A DNA stretch of 64,000 nucleotides, taken from Qipengyuania huizhouensis. Its GTDB lineage: Bacteria; Pseudomonadota; Alphaproteobacteria; Sphingomonadales; Sphingomonadaceae. The position numbers and the translations under genes were made by a program. The DNA lies in NCBI RefSeq assembly GCF_019711635.1, contig NZ_JAIGNT010000001.1:186001-250000 (forward strand), given 5' to 3'. Positions 1 to 7,873 of this stretch are shown here, one piece after another. The number at the start of each line of letters is the position of its first letter. Within the stretch, counting starts at the first letter, position 1. The notes beneath the pieces were generated by a model. It was not told the origin of the DNA, ran no database searches, and saw nothing but the letters and a program-made list of their open reading frames with translations.

Positions 1-161
1 GCCATCTCGAAAGCCGGTTCCGCGCGAAATACCTGCTCGGCCGCCTTTGCGAGCTCGGACTGCTGACCAAGCATGACCGTAGCGCCGATGCGCGCCGCGA
101 TGCGCCGATGGTCTTCACTGTCGCGCTGCTCGCAAAAACTACCAGGGGGGAGACAGGATGA
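1..161 (+). CDS. Hypothetical phage protein, C-terminal part
   Basis: An open frame enters from the left edge (codons in phase from base 3) and ends at TGA 159-161, overlapping the next start as ATGA. The visible 52 residues are rich in Arg, Leu and Ala, with a short motif around RAKYLLGRL. The start lies outside the window and the family was not recognised. The overlap with the next gene and the lack of any other long frame support it being the end of an early phage gene. Confidence 0.55.
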   Translation, partial: HLESRFRAKYLLGRLCELGLLTKHDRSADARRDAPMVFTVALLAKTTRGETG

Positions 162-481
162 GCGGATCAGGACTTCTTCCAGCGATCCCGCCCGGGATAG
201 CGCTGCGTCTTTCCGCCGAAGTTTCCGACTTTGCCGAGGGCGAGGCGGTGAGTGAGACGGTGGGTCGACGCACCGAGCGTGCCGACACGCTTTGCTACCT
301 TGCCCGCAAACGCGACAATGCGCTCCGCATCGCCTCGCGCAGTCCCGACCAGGAAGAGCATGCGCGATCCACCGCGCGCGCCATGTCGGTTGCGATCGAC
401 GATCTTTCGGGCGGGCTTCACGAAGGTGAGAGCCTCGTCAGTGCTAGGCCAAGCGCCTGCGGCTTGGAAAAGGTCGCGTGA
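158..481 (+). CDS. Hypothetical early phage protein
   Basis: A 107-aa protein whose ATG overlaps the upstream stop (ATGA) and whose TGA overlaps the next ATG (TGATG), preceded by the purine-rich ribosome-binding site GGGGGGAGACAGG. It contains a charged central helix (ERADTLCYLARKRDN) and no membrane segment or recognisable motif. The function is unknown. Its place in the overlapping early operon in front of a methyltransferase suggests a small accessory or regulatory protein. Confidence 0.6.
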   Translation: MSGSGLLPAIPPGIALRLSAEVSDFAEGEAVSETVGRRTERADTLCYLARKRDNALRIASRSPDQEEHARSTARAMSVAIDDLSGGLHEGESLVSARPSACGLEKVA

Positions 482-1107
482 TGCAGAACCGTTCCTCCGC
501 AGTCATGCAGCAGCGCAGCGAGCCGCACACTTCGCTCGACGACTTCCCCACCCCGCCTTGGGCCACTCGCGCGCTTTGCGAATGGCTGAAGTCGCGCGGG
601 GAAGATATCGAAGAATTCACGGTGCGGGAGCCCGCTGCCAATCGAGGTCACATGGTGGCACCGCTGCGGGAATATTTTCACCGTGTCGAGGCCAGCGATA
701 TCCACGACTATGGCGTCGGTTTTCCGGTGCGAGACTACCTGTTCGGAGACAGCGAGCCGGTCCATTACACGATCACGAACCCGCCCTTCCGTCTGGCTGA
801 AGAGTTCATCGCGAAGGCTGCTCGCACCAGCGAATTCGGCTTCGCGATGATCGTCCGCGCCGCGTTCCTCGAATCGGTCGGACGGTATCAGCGTCTGTTT
901 GCGGTCAATCCACCGTCTCACGTCCTGCAATTCACCGAGCGAGTGGTGATCCACAAGGGCAAACTCTCCGAAGCCGGTACGACTGCGACCGCCTACGCAT
1001 GGCTCGTATGGCTGGGCGATCGTGACGACTGCGACACTACGCTCGAATGGCTCGCTCCGTGTCGCAAGCGACTCGAACGGGCGTCGGATTACGAGTTCGC
1101 GGCATGA
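481..1107 (+). CDS. Phage DNA methyltransferase-like protein
   Basis: A 208-aa protein with the marks of an amino-methyltransferase. It has an N-terminal DDFPTPPWATR segment often seen in phage adenine methyltransferases, a motif-I-like SAM-binding stretch EPAANRGHM (about residues 50-58), and a catalytic NPPF motif (about 100-103). The likely role is N6-adenine methylation of phage DNA in the cytoplasm, protecting it from host restriction or regulating replication. The motif-I glycines are atypical (AANRG rather than AGxG), but the NPPF tetrad is intact. ATG 481 overlaps the upstream stop; a GTG at 478 is an alternative. It overlaps the next gene by ATGA. Confidence 0.8.
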   Translation: MQNRSSAVMQQRSEPHTSLDDFPTPPWATRALCEWLKSRGEDIEEFTVREPAANRGHMVAPLREYFHRVEASDIHDYGVGFPVRDYLFGDSEPVHYTITNPPFRLAEEFIAKAARTSEFGFAMIVRAAFLESVGRYQRLFAVNPPSHVLQFTERVVIHKGKLSEAGTTATAYAWLVWLGDRDDCDTTLEWLAPCRKRLERASDYEFAA

Positions 1108-1748
1108 GCTGCTGTGCCATTCCTGTCGGAGCCACGCGTTTTCTTCGAGATGCGGCGGCGCGAATGTTCGACGTCGAACCGCATCTTCTGCCGGGCCGCA
1201 GCAGAAAGAAAGAGGTCGTGCGCGCTCGCGATGCAGCAATCTGGTCGATGAAAATGCGCTGGCCGGAAATGAGCTATCCGCAGATCGGCCATCGGTTCGG
1301 CGGAAGGGATCATTCGACGATCATCCACTCGAAGAAAAAGATCGATGACGCCCGCAAGAGATGCCCCGAAATGCGCCGCGCGACCGACCTTCTCGTCACA
1401 ATGCCCCTTGGTAAGTCGACGGCGGTGCCTGCAGATTTGCTCGAACGGCTCGCCAAGCGGGCCGAGGAGGATCGCCTGCGCCGCGAGAAGCCGTCAACCG
1501 AGTTTAAGGCACGGCAAAAGCAGATCGATGCCGAAATTCGCGAATATGCAGATCCAAAGATTTCTACACTCAAGCTGCAGCTGCGCGGTGAGGCAGGTTG
1601 TCCAAGCCTTGCCGCGGAAGAGATTGAGACGAGACGTCAGGCCGTGATCCGCGAGCGGAAGGCACGGGAAGCGGGCCTGCTCGCCCAGGAACAGCAGCGA
1701 TATGGCCTGCGCCGCCGAGCCAAACCACTTTCGGAGATGGTCCTTTGA
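1104..1748 (+). CDS. Stand-alone DnaA domain-IV-like DNA-binding protein
   Basis: A 214-aa protein. Residues about 12-85 match the DNA-binding domain IV of the replication initiator DnaA, with the signature GGRDHSTIIH at about 66-75 and a preceding helix RARDAAIWSMK. The AAA+ ATPase and oligomerisation domains of true DnaA (about 450 aa) are absent. The C-terminal half is highly charged and probably helical. It could bind DnaA boxes at the phage origin, or compete with host DnaA. ATG 1104 overlaps the methyltransferase stop. The domain match is clear; the role is inferred. Confidence 0.75.
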   Translation: MSCCAIPVGATRFLRDAAARMFDVEPHLLPGRSRKKEVVRARDAAIWSMKMRWPEMSYPQIGHRFGGRDHSTIIHSKKKIDDARKRCPEMRRATDLLVTMPLGKSTAVPADLLERLAKRAEEDRLRREKPSTEFKARQKQIDAEIREYADPKISTLKLQLRGEAGCPSLAAEEIETRRQAVIRERKAREAGLLAQEQQRYGLRRRAKPLSEMVL

Positions 1749-1954
1749 GCGGGCGCTGGCTGAAATACGCGAGCCGGAAGCCGCGCAATGGGCCGAGCGT
1801 GGCCGAGCGGCAGATGGCGATGATTCATGCGCGCCCGGTGTCGCTGCCTGAGGGCTCAGATCCAGAACTGGCGGTGATTATCGGCGTCGACTTGGCGAAG
1901 CCGGGAACCGATCGGACCGTCTGGACTGTCATCGCGGGGGAGATCGGGAAATGA
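1745..1954 (+). CDS. Small conserved phage protein
   Basis: A 69-aa protein starting at TTG 1745, which overlaps the preceding TGA, and ending in an ATGA overlap with the next gene. The C-terminal half carries GVDLAKPGTDRTVW, a motif resembling the first strand and Asp of RNase-H-fold or terminase-type nuclease domains, but the protein is too short to be an enzyme on its own. No function can be assigned. Confidence 0.55.
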   Translation: MSGRWLKYASRKPRNGPSVAERQMAMIHARPVSLPEGSDPELAVIIGVDLAKPGTDRTVWTVIAGEIGK

Positions 1955-2562
1955 GCGCGTTGGCGTATCTGGAATCCGCGCTGGCGGGCGATCGAGCAGA
2001 CCCGCTGTGTGCGCTACGACGCGAGGTTGCGGAAGCTGGGCTTTCAGCGCGGGCATTCGCGCGGCTGCTCGAGCTGGGCATCCCGGCGAAGGCGCTGGCG
2101 CAGCTTTGCGGTGCGGGCGACGTGGCCGCGACCCGGGTTGCCTTGTCTCGCGATGGATCGCGATACGAGCCGGAGGGTCCGGATGCGCGGTTGCTGCTGA
2201 CGGTGCGCGAACAGGGCGTGCCGGTCGATATCGTGGCGCTTGCCACGCATGACGAAGACCAGTGGGCGCTGCGGCGCGGCGAGGGCTGGTGCCTCGGTTA
2301 TGATGCCTGGCTGCGGTGCGAGACCGGGTTTGCGCATGAGCTGCGCGTGCATGCGACGCCGCTCGCCTGGCTGCGCGGTGGCTGCGAGGGCGTGGCAATT
2401 CTGGAATGGGATCTGGGGCTGCGCATGCTGCGCGGTCTGGGGGAGAACGTGCTGCTGCGCTGCGATCGTGGTGCAGGTGAGAGGTTGAAAGCGCTTCTGC
2501 GCGTCGGCGGGCTGCCGCGGGTGAAGGAAACGGGAACGCTGCCCATCAGGAGGGCGGCGTGA
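1951..2562 (+). CDS. Hypothetical early phage protein
   Basis: A 203-aa Leu/Ala/Arg-rich protein starting at ATG 1951 (ATGA overlap). The first third is helical (AARAFARLLELGIPAKALA-like), followed by a beta-rich part with many Trp and Gly (WALRRGEGWCLGYDAW, WLRGGCEGVAILEW). There is no catalytic motif that I recognise. The size and position between the DnaA-like gene and the helicase are typical of early genes of sphingomonad phages. Its stop at 2560-2562 forms TGATG with an ATG that now leads into sequence antisense to a cargo gene. Confidence 0.6.
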   Translation: MSALAYLESALAGDRADPLCALRREVAEAGLSARAFARLLELGIPAKALAQLCGAGDVAATRVALSRDGSRYEPEGPDARLLLTVREQGVPVDIVALATHDEDQWALRRGEGWCLGYDAWLRCETGFAHELRVHATPLAWLRGGCEGVAILEWDLGLRMLRGLGENVLLRCDRGAGERLKALLRVGGLPRVKETGTLPIRRAA

Positions 2563-2564
2563 TG

Positions 2565-3026
2565 TCAAGAGGCGAGGTAGATTCTTGCGAGCCACTGGAA
2601 GGCGCGGGAAAAGTCTCTTTTGAGAAAAATTGTCTTTTCGCCGACCTGTATCAACACGTCATCATCGAATGGATTGGTCACCTCCATATCCTGAATCAAA
2701 ATTCCTCCAGTGACACCTGCAAAGACGTTCCACGAAACATAGTCGCCCGACAGATTGTTTTGGCCGGAGAATGTGTGCCCGGCTGCATTGCGGAGTTGGA
2801 TCAGCAAATCCGTCAGTCGAACTTCTTCGCCCGAGAGTTTACCGACGGAAGTCAGTTCACAGATGTCCTCGTTGCTTTCGGCCCGCCGCATACATTCGGC
2901 CAGAACAATCACGGCTTCTTTGAAACAACTGGTGAAAAACGGATTGTCGACTTGATAGGCGCCGGCTCGGCTTCGAAAGGCAATAAGCTGCAACGCATTC
3001 TCGATGTGGGGATCTTTGCTGGGCAT
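2565..3026 (-). CDS. Minus-strand cargo protein of unknown function
   Basis: A 153-aa soluble protein encoded against the direction of the phage operon, between the 203-aa gene and the helicase. The stretch from 2600 to 3000 is visibly more AT-rich than its neighbours, suggesting a separate origin. The sequence is a helical N-terminal half (SCFKEAVIVLAECMRRAES, LTDLLIQLRNAAGH) followed by a beta-rich half (GGILIQDMEV, VGEKTIFLKR). The LIQLRNAAGH segment resembles HEPN-like or immunity-type helices, but this is weak. As a lone reversed gene it fits a moron expressed from the prophage. Function unknown. Confidence 0.65.
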   Translation of the reverse strand: MPSKDPHIENALQLIAFRSRAGAYQVDNPFFTSCFKEAVIVLAECMRRAESNEDICELTSVGKLSGEEVRLTDLLIQLRNAAGHTFSGQNNLSGDYVSWNVFAGVTGGILIQDMEVTNPFDDDVLIQVGEKTIFLKRDFSRAFQWLARIYLAS

Positions 3027-3067
3027 ACCGCGTCATTGCTCGAAAATGCCCGCCCCGGCCAGCCCCG

Positions 3068-4981
3068 ATGACCACCCGGAATCGCCTTTCCGGCGGCACT
3101 CCGCCGCCGCGTGATCATGCGCCGCCAACTGACGAGGGCGAGGCTCCGCGCAAGTATGCTCGCATTCGTGCGTTGCCCGAGCCCGAAATAGACCTTCTCT
3201 GTGCGCGGTTGCCGCTGACCGACCTGGGCAATGCCGAGCGGTGGCGGGTGCGGCATGGGGACGATTTCCGGTTCTGCGACGTAATGGGCTGGTTCATGTG
3301 GGACGGCCGCCGGTGGAAGCTGCTGTCCGAGGAAAAGGACGCGATGCCAGCGGAGGTCATGCAGAGCGTGTTCCACGCGGTGCGCGCGATCCGCAACGAA
3401 GCGTCGCTGATCGCTTCGCTGGGCTGCGAGATCCCGATCGATCTGAATACCCGGCAGCGCGAGAACTTCGCCGCATGGGCGGACGGCAAGCGCGATGATG
3501 GCCTCGACCGGTACCTGAAAGGCGACGAGGACGGCGAACGGGCGGACTGGATCGCGCGCTGCGATGCGCGGGACTTCGCCGTGTCCACCGCAGCGGGCAG
3601 CCGCAAGCTGTGGAGCGACACGATCGCGGCGCATGCCAAGGCATCTGAGACCAGCGGCAAGCTCTCTTCGGTCGCCAAGCTGGCCAAGTCTTTCGCCGAT
3701 ATCGCGATACGGCCCGAGCAGCTCGACCAGGACCGCATGGCGATCAACGTGCTCAACGGCACGCTGCGGCTCGTACCGAACAATGTGAAGCGGTCGGCCG
3801 AGGAAGTGGCCGAAGGCAAGTCGAAGTGGAAGAATGCGGGATACAAGATCAAGCGCTTCCCGCACGATCGGCGGGACCTGATCACCAAGCTGGCGCCGGT
3901 GAAGTATGCTCCTGCTGCCAGCTGCCCGGTCTATGATGCCTTCATCCTGCGGACGCAGCCAGACGAGGCGATGCGGCGTTTCATTCACCAGTGGGGCGGG
4001 TTGTCGCTCACCGGCAATATCGGTGAGCAGAAGCTGGCCTTCTTCTACGGCAGCGGCCGCAACGGCAAGGGCACTTGGGTGGAAGCGGTGGCGCATCTGG
4101 CGGGTGATTATGCCGGATCTATCCCGATCGAGAGCTTCCTCGACAGCGGTATCAAGCGCCGCGGCGACCAGGCGACGCCCGACCTTGCCCGCCTGCCGGG
4201 CGTTCGCTTCCTCCGCGTGTCCGAACCGGAGAAGAATGCGCGGCTCAACGAGGGTCTGATCAAGATGGTGACCGGCGGCGATCCGGTGGATGCGCGGCAT
4301 TTGAACAAGGGCTTCTTCACCTTCTTGCCCGATTTCAAGATGACAATCAGCGGTAATCACAAGCCGCAGGTGAAGGACACGAGCGACGGCATCTGGCGCC
4401 GCATGCAGCTGGTCCCGTGGGAGGTTACGATCGCGGCTTCCGAGGTGGACCGGTCCCTACCGGAAACCCTGCGCGGGGAAGCAGGCGGCATCCTCAATCG
4501 GTTATTGGAGGGCCTGTGCGACTGGCAGGCCAACGGGCTGATCGAACCAGAGGCGGTGACGCGCGCGACGGCCGCCTATCGCGACCAGTCCGACGATCTA
4601 GGCCGATTCCTGTCGGCCACCTGCGAAGTGGGCGAGGACCTGCCCGATCGCCCATGCCGGGTGAAGGCGAAGTCGCTGTTCGAGACCTATGCCGCATGGG
4701 CGAGCGAAGCGGGCGCTGCCGAATGGACCAATCGCGGCTTCAAGGCGGCAATGCTGGACAAGGGCTTCGAGCAGAAGACCAGCAACGGCGTTTGGTGGCT
4801 AGGCATCAGGCTGCGCGACGGGGTCGATGCCGAGGCGATCCGCGAAGGACGCTGGGACGGACCGCCGGAGATGCCTGCGGGCGATCCGGGTTGGAGTTCC
4901 GGCGATGGTGGACCTGCCGGTGAAGAGGGTGGCGACTGGATCGATCCGGCGGCGGATAGCGATTGGGTGCCGGGTGACTAA
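3068..4981 (+). CDS. Phage SF3 helicase / P4-type primase-helicase
   Basis: A 637-aa replication protein. An N-terminal region of about 200 residues is followed by a D5_N-like domain (GKLSSVAKLAKSFADIA), then the superfamily 3 helicase core: Walker A GSGRNGKGT at about 328-336, the Walker-B region around RFLRVSEPE, and motif C ISGNHKP followed by RRMQLVPW with the arginine finger. The C-terminus looks like a DNA-binding tail with an acidic end. It should unwind phage DNA at the origin as a hexamer. No clear catalytic primase motif was seen, so priming activity is uncertain. The ATG at 3068 has only a weak ribosome-binding site, perhaps because the reversed cargo gene has separated it from its original operon partner. 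Confidence 0.9.
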   Translation: MTTRNRLSGGTPPPRDHAPPTDEGEAPRKYARIRALPEPEIDLLCARLPLTDLGNAERWRVRHGDDFRFCDVMGWFMWDGRRWKLLSEEKDAMPAEVMQSVFHAVRAIRNEASLIASLGCEIPIDLNTRQRENFAAWADGKRDDGLDRYLKGDEDGERADWIARCDARDFAVSTAAGSRKLWSDTIAAHAKASETSGKLSSVAKLAKSFADIAIRPEQLDQDRMAINVLNGTLRLVPNNVKRSAEEVAEGKSKWKNAGYKIKRFPHDRRDLITKLAPVKYAPAASCPVYDAFILRTQPDEAMRRFIHQWGGLSLTGNIGEQKLAFFYGSGRNGKGTWVEAVAHLAGDYAGSIPIESFLDSGIKRRGDQATPDLARLPGVRFLRVSEPEKNARLNEGLIKMVTGGDPVDARHLNKGFFTFLPDFKMTISGNHKPQVKDTSDGIWRRMQLVPWEVTIAASEVDRSLPETLRGEAGGILNRLLEGLCDWQANGLIEPEAVTRATAAYRDQSDDLGRFLSATCEVGEDLPDRPCRVKAKSLFETYAAWASEAGAAEWTNRGFKAAMLDKGFEQKTSNGVWWLGIRLRDGVDAEAIREGRWDGPPEMPAGDPGWSSGDGGPAGEEGGDWIDPAADSDWVPGD

Positions 4982-5003
4982 AGCAGAAGCCGCAGACTAC
5001 AGC

Positions 5004-5903
5004 TCAAAGAGAGCCGATCGCACCGGCCATGGCCGGGATAATTTCGGCCAAACCGAGCGTACTAGAGAATGCATACAGACCGATGACCGCTACCTTATCC
5101 AGAGCAATGTGCCATGCCTTTTCTCTTCCAGTCACTGCGCTCCGGAACCTCGACAGGCTCTTCTCCAGACGTTCCACAGCCTCAACTGCACGCGCATAGT
5201 GTTGAATGCGAGCACGCTCGTGGGTTTCGATGTCATCCTTAAAGTCCGCAAGCTCGTTTATTATCGAAGTTGCATGTTCCGTGCTGCGTCGGAAGCGCTC
5301 GTCAACTGCATAGACCAACCGCTTTTCCGCAAGCTGCACTTCGGACTCATGGTGCGGGTTTCTCTGAACCGTATCGAGATAATTCCGCGCGGCGGATTTG
5401 GCGTTGAGTTCATCAACCTCGATAATTGTGTGTCGCAACATCGCCAGATCGTCGAGCCGTGCGGCAAACTGAGTAATCAGGTTGCTGAGACTGACTTCGG
5501 ACTTCTCGGCATCCTTTGCAGAGTGGAAGGGCTCTGTCAGGCTTTTCTCGATCCCCTCCAGCATATCTCGCGCGGAGGCCCAGATCTTGTCCGCATCGAC
5601 CGCAGCAGCGCTGTTGAGCGAGCGAACAACCCCCAGGTTACGGATGTAGGCGAGGAAGAAGAAAAGAGATGCGCAGAGCAAGAGAGCTATGAGCACAGGT
5701 TGCTCCACGGCCAAATCTGTACCGTAAATCCGAAAGGTACCCTGCTCTCCAGTCGCTACGGGCGAGGCCATGGATGCCACCAAGGTGAGTGCCGACCAAG
5801 TCAAACTATTGCGTTTAGCTCGTCGAAATTCTTCTTGGTAATTAATGAACTGCGCATCGCGATCGTCGCTTCGTCCAGGGGGTGTCTTGATTGCGATACT
5901 CAT
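5004..5903 (-). CDS. Three-TM coiled-coil membrane protein (cargo)
   Basis: A 299-aa protein on the opposite strand to the phage operon. Two hydrophobic segments lie at about 33-50 and 69-87, a long charged helical middle (about 100-260) looks like a coiled coil, and a third hydrophobic segment ends the protein (VAVIGLYAFSSTLGLAEII). This layout suggests an inner-membrane protein with a cytoplasmic or periplasmic helical stalk. The start at ATG 5903 is preceded by GAGGAA at a proper distance; a longer TTG start at 5939 exists but is less likely. No family was recognised. Membrane cargo of this kind in prophages can serve superinfection exclusion or abortive infection; that is inference only. 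Confidence 0.7.
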   Translation of the reverse strand: MSIAIKTPPGRSDDRDAQFINYQEEFRRAKRNSLTWSALTLVASMASPVATGEQGTFRIYGTDLAVEQPVLIALLLCASLFFFLAYIRNLGVVRSLNSAAAVDADKIWASARDMLEGIEKSLTEPFHSAKDAEKSEVSLSNLITQFAARLDDLAMLRHTIIEVDELNAKSAARNYLDTVQRNPHHESEVQLAEKRLVYAVDERFRRSTEHATSIINELADFKDDIETHERARIQHYARAVEAVERLEKSLSRFRSAVTGREKAWHIALDKVAVIGLYAFSSTLGLAEIIPAMAGAIGSL

Positions 5904-6175
5904 TGCCGAAGAATTCCTCGTCCTGCGCGTTGCCGTCAATCATGCTGGCGAAGCTATCCCCGCTCGCTTCCACCGCCCGCGTGGCGGAGGCGCAGCGGAA
6001 ACAGGGTTGGAAGTAAATAAAGAGCGTCGTTTCAGGCGTTTGGCTTCGTTTGGAAGTCGTGGAAGCAAAATCTCGGTCACTCCGCACAAGACAGTGCAAT
6101 GCAGTTTGCAGCGCTCTTGGCCCGATATTTCCTTCCATAACTTCCATCTTCTCACTTCCAGAAGGGAGAGATTGA
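5904..6175. other. Divergent intergenic region
   Basis: A stretch of 272 bases between the reversed membrane-protein gene and the next plus-strand gene. It must hold the promoters of both. The right gene has a clear ribosome-binding site (GGGAGAG) just before ATG 6176. Minus-strand frames here are poor in protein-like sequence and were not accepted. No repeat or RNA gene was recognised. Confidence 0.5.
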
Positions 6176-6775
6176 ATGGAATATACTGATAAGGTTGAGG
6201 AAAGAGCAAATTTCGAGGACCGCGAGTTAGCTTCCACTGACCTTCCGCGTTCGGTTCCGTCGCGATCTTGGCCGGAAGGCAGGGTCTCAGGCAGCGCAGG
6301 AATAGGCCGAAAGCCTCTCGTGACCTGGCAGGATGCCGAAGAGGCGCTCGGCGATGCGGTGGAGTGGCTGGGTGCGCTGGGTGACCGCGAGGGCGCGTTC
6401 CTTGCCGCAGGACGCTCGTCCAGCTGGCCGGCGGTCCTGCGTATCGATCAGAGCGACTATCCCGATCGGCCCGATCCTCGCATGCGTTTGTCGCGGCGGC
6501 AGCTGGAGCATGTCGAGCGCTTCCTGCTGGCGTCCGATGCGGTGTTCCTCGCGATCCCTGAAGCGCAGCGCAGCCTCGTCGGCCGGGTGCTGATTATGAA
6601 GCGATTTCCCGAGCGCAGCGGGGGTTTCCGCTGGCGCTATGTGCGCGAGGCGATGCTGCGCGTGGCCCGCGATGGGGAGCGGGTTCCTGCACCCGAAGCA
6701 CTGCGGAAGCGGTACGAGCGGGCGGTAGGCGCGGTCTGCCAGCGGCTCAACGCTGCACTATTGCACAGGCTTTGA
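6176..6775 (+). CDS. Phage protein upstream of packaging genes (DUF6362-like)
   Basis: A 199-aa soluble protein with a good ribosome-binding site. The C-terminal 120 residues (RRQLEHVERFLLASDAVF to RKRYERAVGAV) resemble DUF6362-type proteins found just before terminase genes in alphaproteobacterial prophages, with a tryptophan/arginine-rich segment (GGFRWRYVREAML) that could be a helix-turn-helix. Such a position is typical of a late-gene activator or antiterminator. The family link is from memory and tentative; the N-terminal 60 residues are low in structure. Its 3' end runs into the first of a set of TTGCACAG repeats. Confidence 0.6.
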   Translation: MEYTDKVEERANFEDRELASTDLPRSVPSRSWPEGRVSGSAGIGRKPLVTWQDAEEALGDAVEWLGALGDREGAFLAAGRSSSWPAVLRIDQSDYPDRPDPRMRLSRRQLEHVERFLLASDAVFLAIPEAQRSLVGRVLIMKRFPERSGGFRWRYVREAMLRVARDGERVPAPEALRKRYERAVGAVCQRLNAALLHRL

Positions 6776-6861
6776 GGGCGGAACTCACGCGGTTCTGCGC
6801 TGTGCACCCTGTCAAGCGCGGAGAAAATTGCACAGCAAATATAGCGTGTCCGTTTGCACAG
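6761..6861 (+). promoter_or_regulatory. TTGCACAG repeat cluster before the late operon
   Basis: TTGCACAG occurs three times in direct orientation (6761-6768, 6828-6835, 6854-6861), and a near-perfect inverted copy, CTGTGCA followed by C, lies at 6800-6806. The last two copies are 26 bp apart. The cluster lies at the end of the DUF6362-like gene and in the 230-bp gap before the HNH and terminase genes, where the late promoter is expected. It looks like a multi-site operator for a phage regulator. The binding protein is unknown. The rest of the gap (6862-7006) shows no gene. Confidence 0.45.
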
Positions 6862-7006
6862 GGTTTGCGTGCTATGTCCCGTCATACTCGGCGGGACGTG
6901 TGAATGTTCTGGCGGGTGATCCTCTCCCTTGGGGCCCGGTGACTGCGATTCCCTCCTAGGTTGCGTGGTGGCCGGGCCTCCCCCTTTTCGATGATCGAGG
7001 CACGGT

Positions 7007-7324
7007 GTGGGCCAGTTGAAGCGCCTGCCCTCGCGGCTTGGCCGGGCTCCTTCGCGGGTCAGGTCGATGCCGAAGAAGGCGGAGGCGTTCTACCAGTCGA
7101 AAGAATGGCGGGCGCTGGTGAGGTCGATCAAGGCTGAACGCGGTAACTGGTGCGAGCGTTGCGGTTCGGGTCACCGGGTTGCTGGTGATCACAAGGTTGA
7201 GCGGCGGGATGGCGGCGCGGAACTCGATCCGGCGAACGTCGAGCTGCTCTGTCAGCCTTGCCATAACCGGAAGACGGCAGCGGCCAAGGCGGCGCGGGTG
7301 ACCGGGGGGAGGCCAAAAGTCTGA
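7007..7324 (+). CDS. HNH endonuclease next to terminase
   Basis: A 105-aa HNH nuclease. Paired CXXC zinc ligands flank the active site (NWCERCGSG and LLCQPCHNRKT); the HNH core is AGDHKVERRDGG, with the catalytic His in DHK and the terminal HN in CHNRKT. In HK97-type cos phages the HNH protein works with the terminase to cut the concatemer at cos and is needed for packaging. It starts at GTG 7007, giving the MGQLKRLPSRLG N-terminus common in this family. It leads the packaging operon. Confidence 0.9.
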   Translation: MGQLKRLPSRLGRAPSRVRSMPKKAEAFYQSKEWRALVRSIKAERGNWCERCGSGHRVAGDHKVERRDGGAELDPANVELLCQPCHNRKTAAAKAARVTGGRPKV

Positions 7325-7372
7325 GACCTAGAGGGCCGTAACACCACCGCCCCTCTCATTCGGAGATTTTTT

Positions 7373-7858
7373 TTGAGCGATGTCGAGAATTCGGGGGAGG
7401 TCGATCTCTTCGGCGACCCCGTGATCCATCGCGGCGGCAAGCGCGGACGGCCAGAGCATGTCCGCACCGAAAGAAACGCCAATAAAGTCAGCCTGTTGTT
7501 CGCACTCGGTCACGAAGTGAAGGACGTCGCGGCCGCGATAGGCGTCACACAACCGACTCTGCGGAAGCATTATTTTTCAGAAGTGTCGCAGCGCGCCGCT
7601 ATGCAGCTGAAGCTGAAGGCGGAAGTTCTCGCGCAGCTGTTCGACCAGGCGAAAGCTGGAAACGTCGGCGCGATGAAGAAGCTCCTCGAGCAAGCCGAGC
7701 GCGGCGAACTGGTCTCGCTCAACGCGGCAGTCAAGAATCGCAAGACCGACGACAAGCCGAAGAAGGCTCCGCCGGTCGGCAAAAAACAGGAACAGCAGGC
7801 GTTGGCAGAACGGGTCGAGGGCAAGTTCGCGCCCCGCCCTTCTCCGATGATCAACTAG
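7373..7858 (+). CDS. Terminase small subunit
   Basis: A 161-aa protein with a helix-turn-helix (DVAAAIGVTQPTLRKHYF, about residues 44-61) preceded by a basic GKRGRPEHVR segment and followed by a helical oligomerisation region. It should recognise the packaging site and hand DNA to the large subunit. TTG 7373 is used as start, with GGAG upstream just before a run of eight T; no in-frame ATG is near. The C-terminus is Lys/Pro-rich. The identity rests on the fold-like motif and its position directly in front of the large terminase. Confidence 0.75.
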   Translation: MSDVENSGEVDLFGDPVIHRGGKRGRPEHVRTERNANKVSLLFALGHEVKDVAAAIGVTQPTLRKHYFSEVSQRAAMQLKLKAEVLAQLFDQAKAGNVGAMKKLLEQAERGELVSLNAAVKNRKTDDKPKKAPPVGKKQEQQALAERVEGKFAPRPSPMIN

Positions 7859-7873
7859 CCCTTCGGTTCGCAC

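Noticed and set aside
418..1239. Minus-strand frame of 273 codons
   Set aside because: It lies opposite the methyltransferase and DnaA-like genes, whose motifs are clear; it is an antisense shadow typical of high-GC DNA.
2562..3071. Plus-strand open frame of about 170 codons antisense to the cargo gene, with start and stop overlaps to its neighbours
   Set aside because: The overlaps are attractive, but its residue make-up is poor (many Cys, His, Asn in odd places), whereas the minus-strand frame has regular helices and strands. I treat the overlaps as relics of the operon before insertion.
2909..4360. Minus-strand frame of 483 codons
   Set aside because: Antisense to the SF3 helicase with intact Walker motifs.
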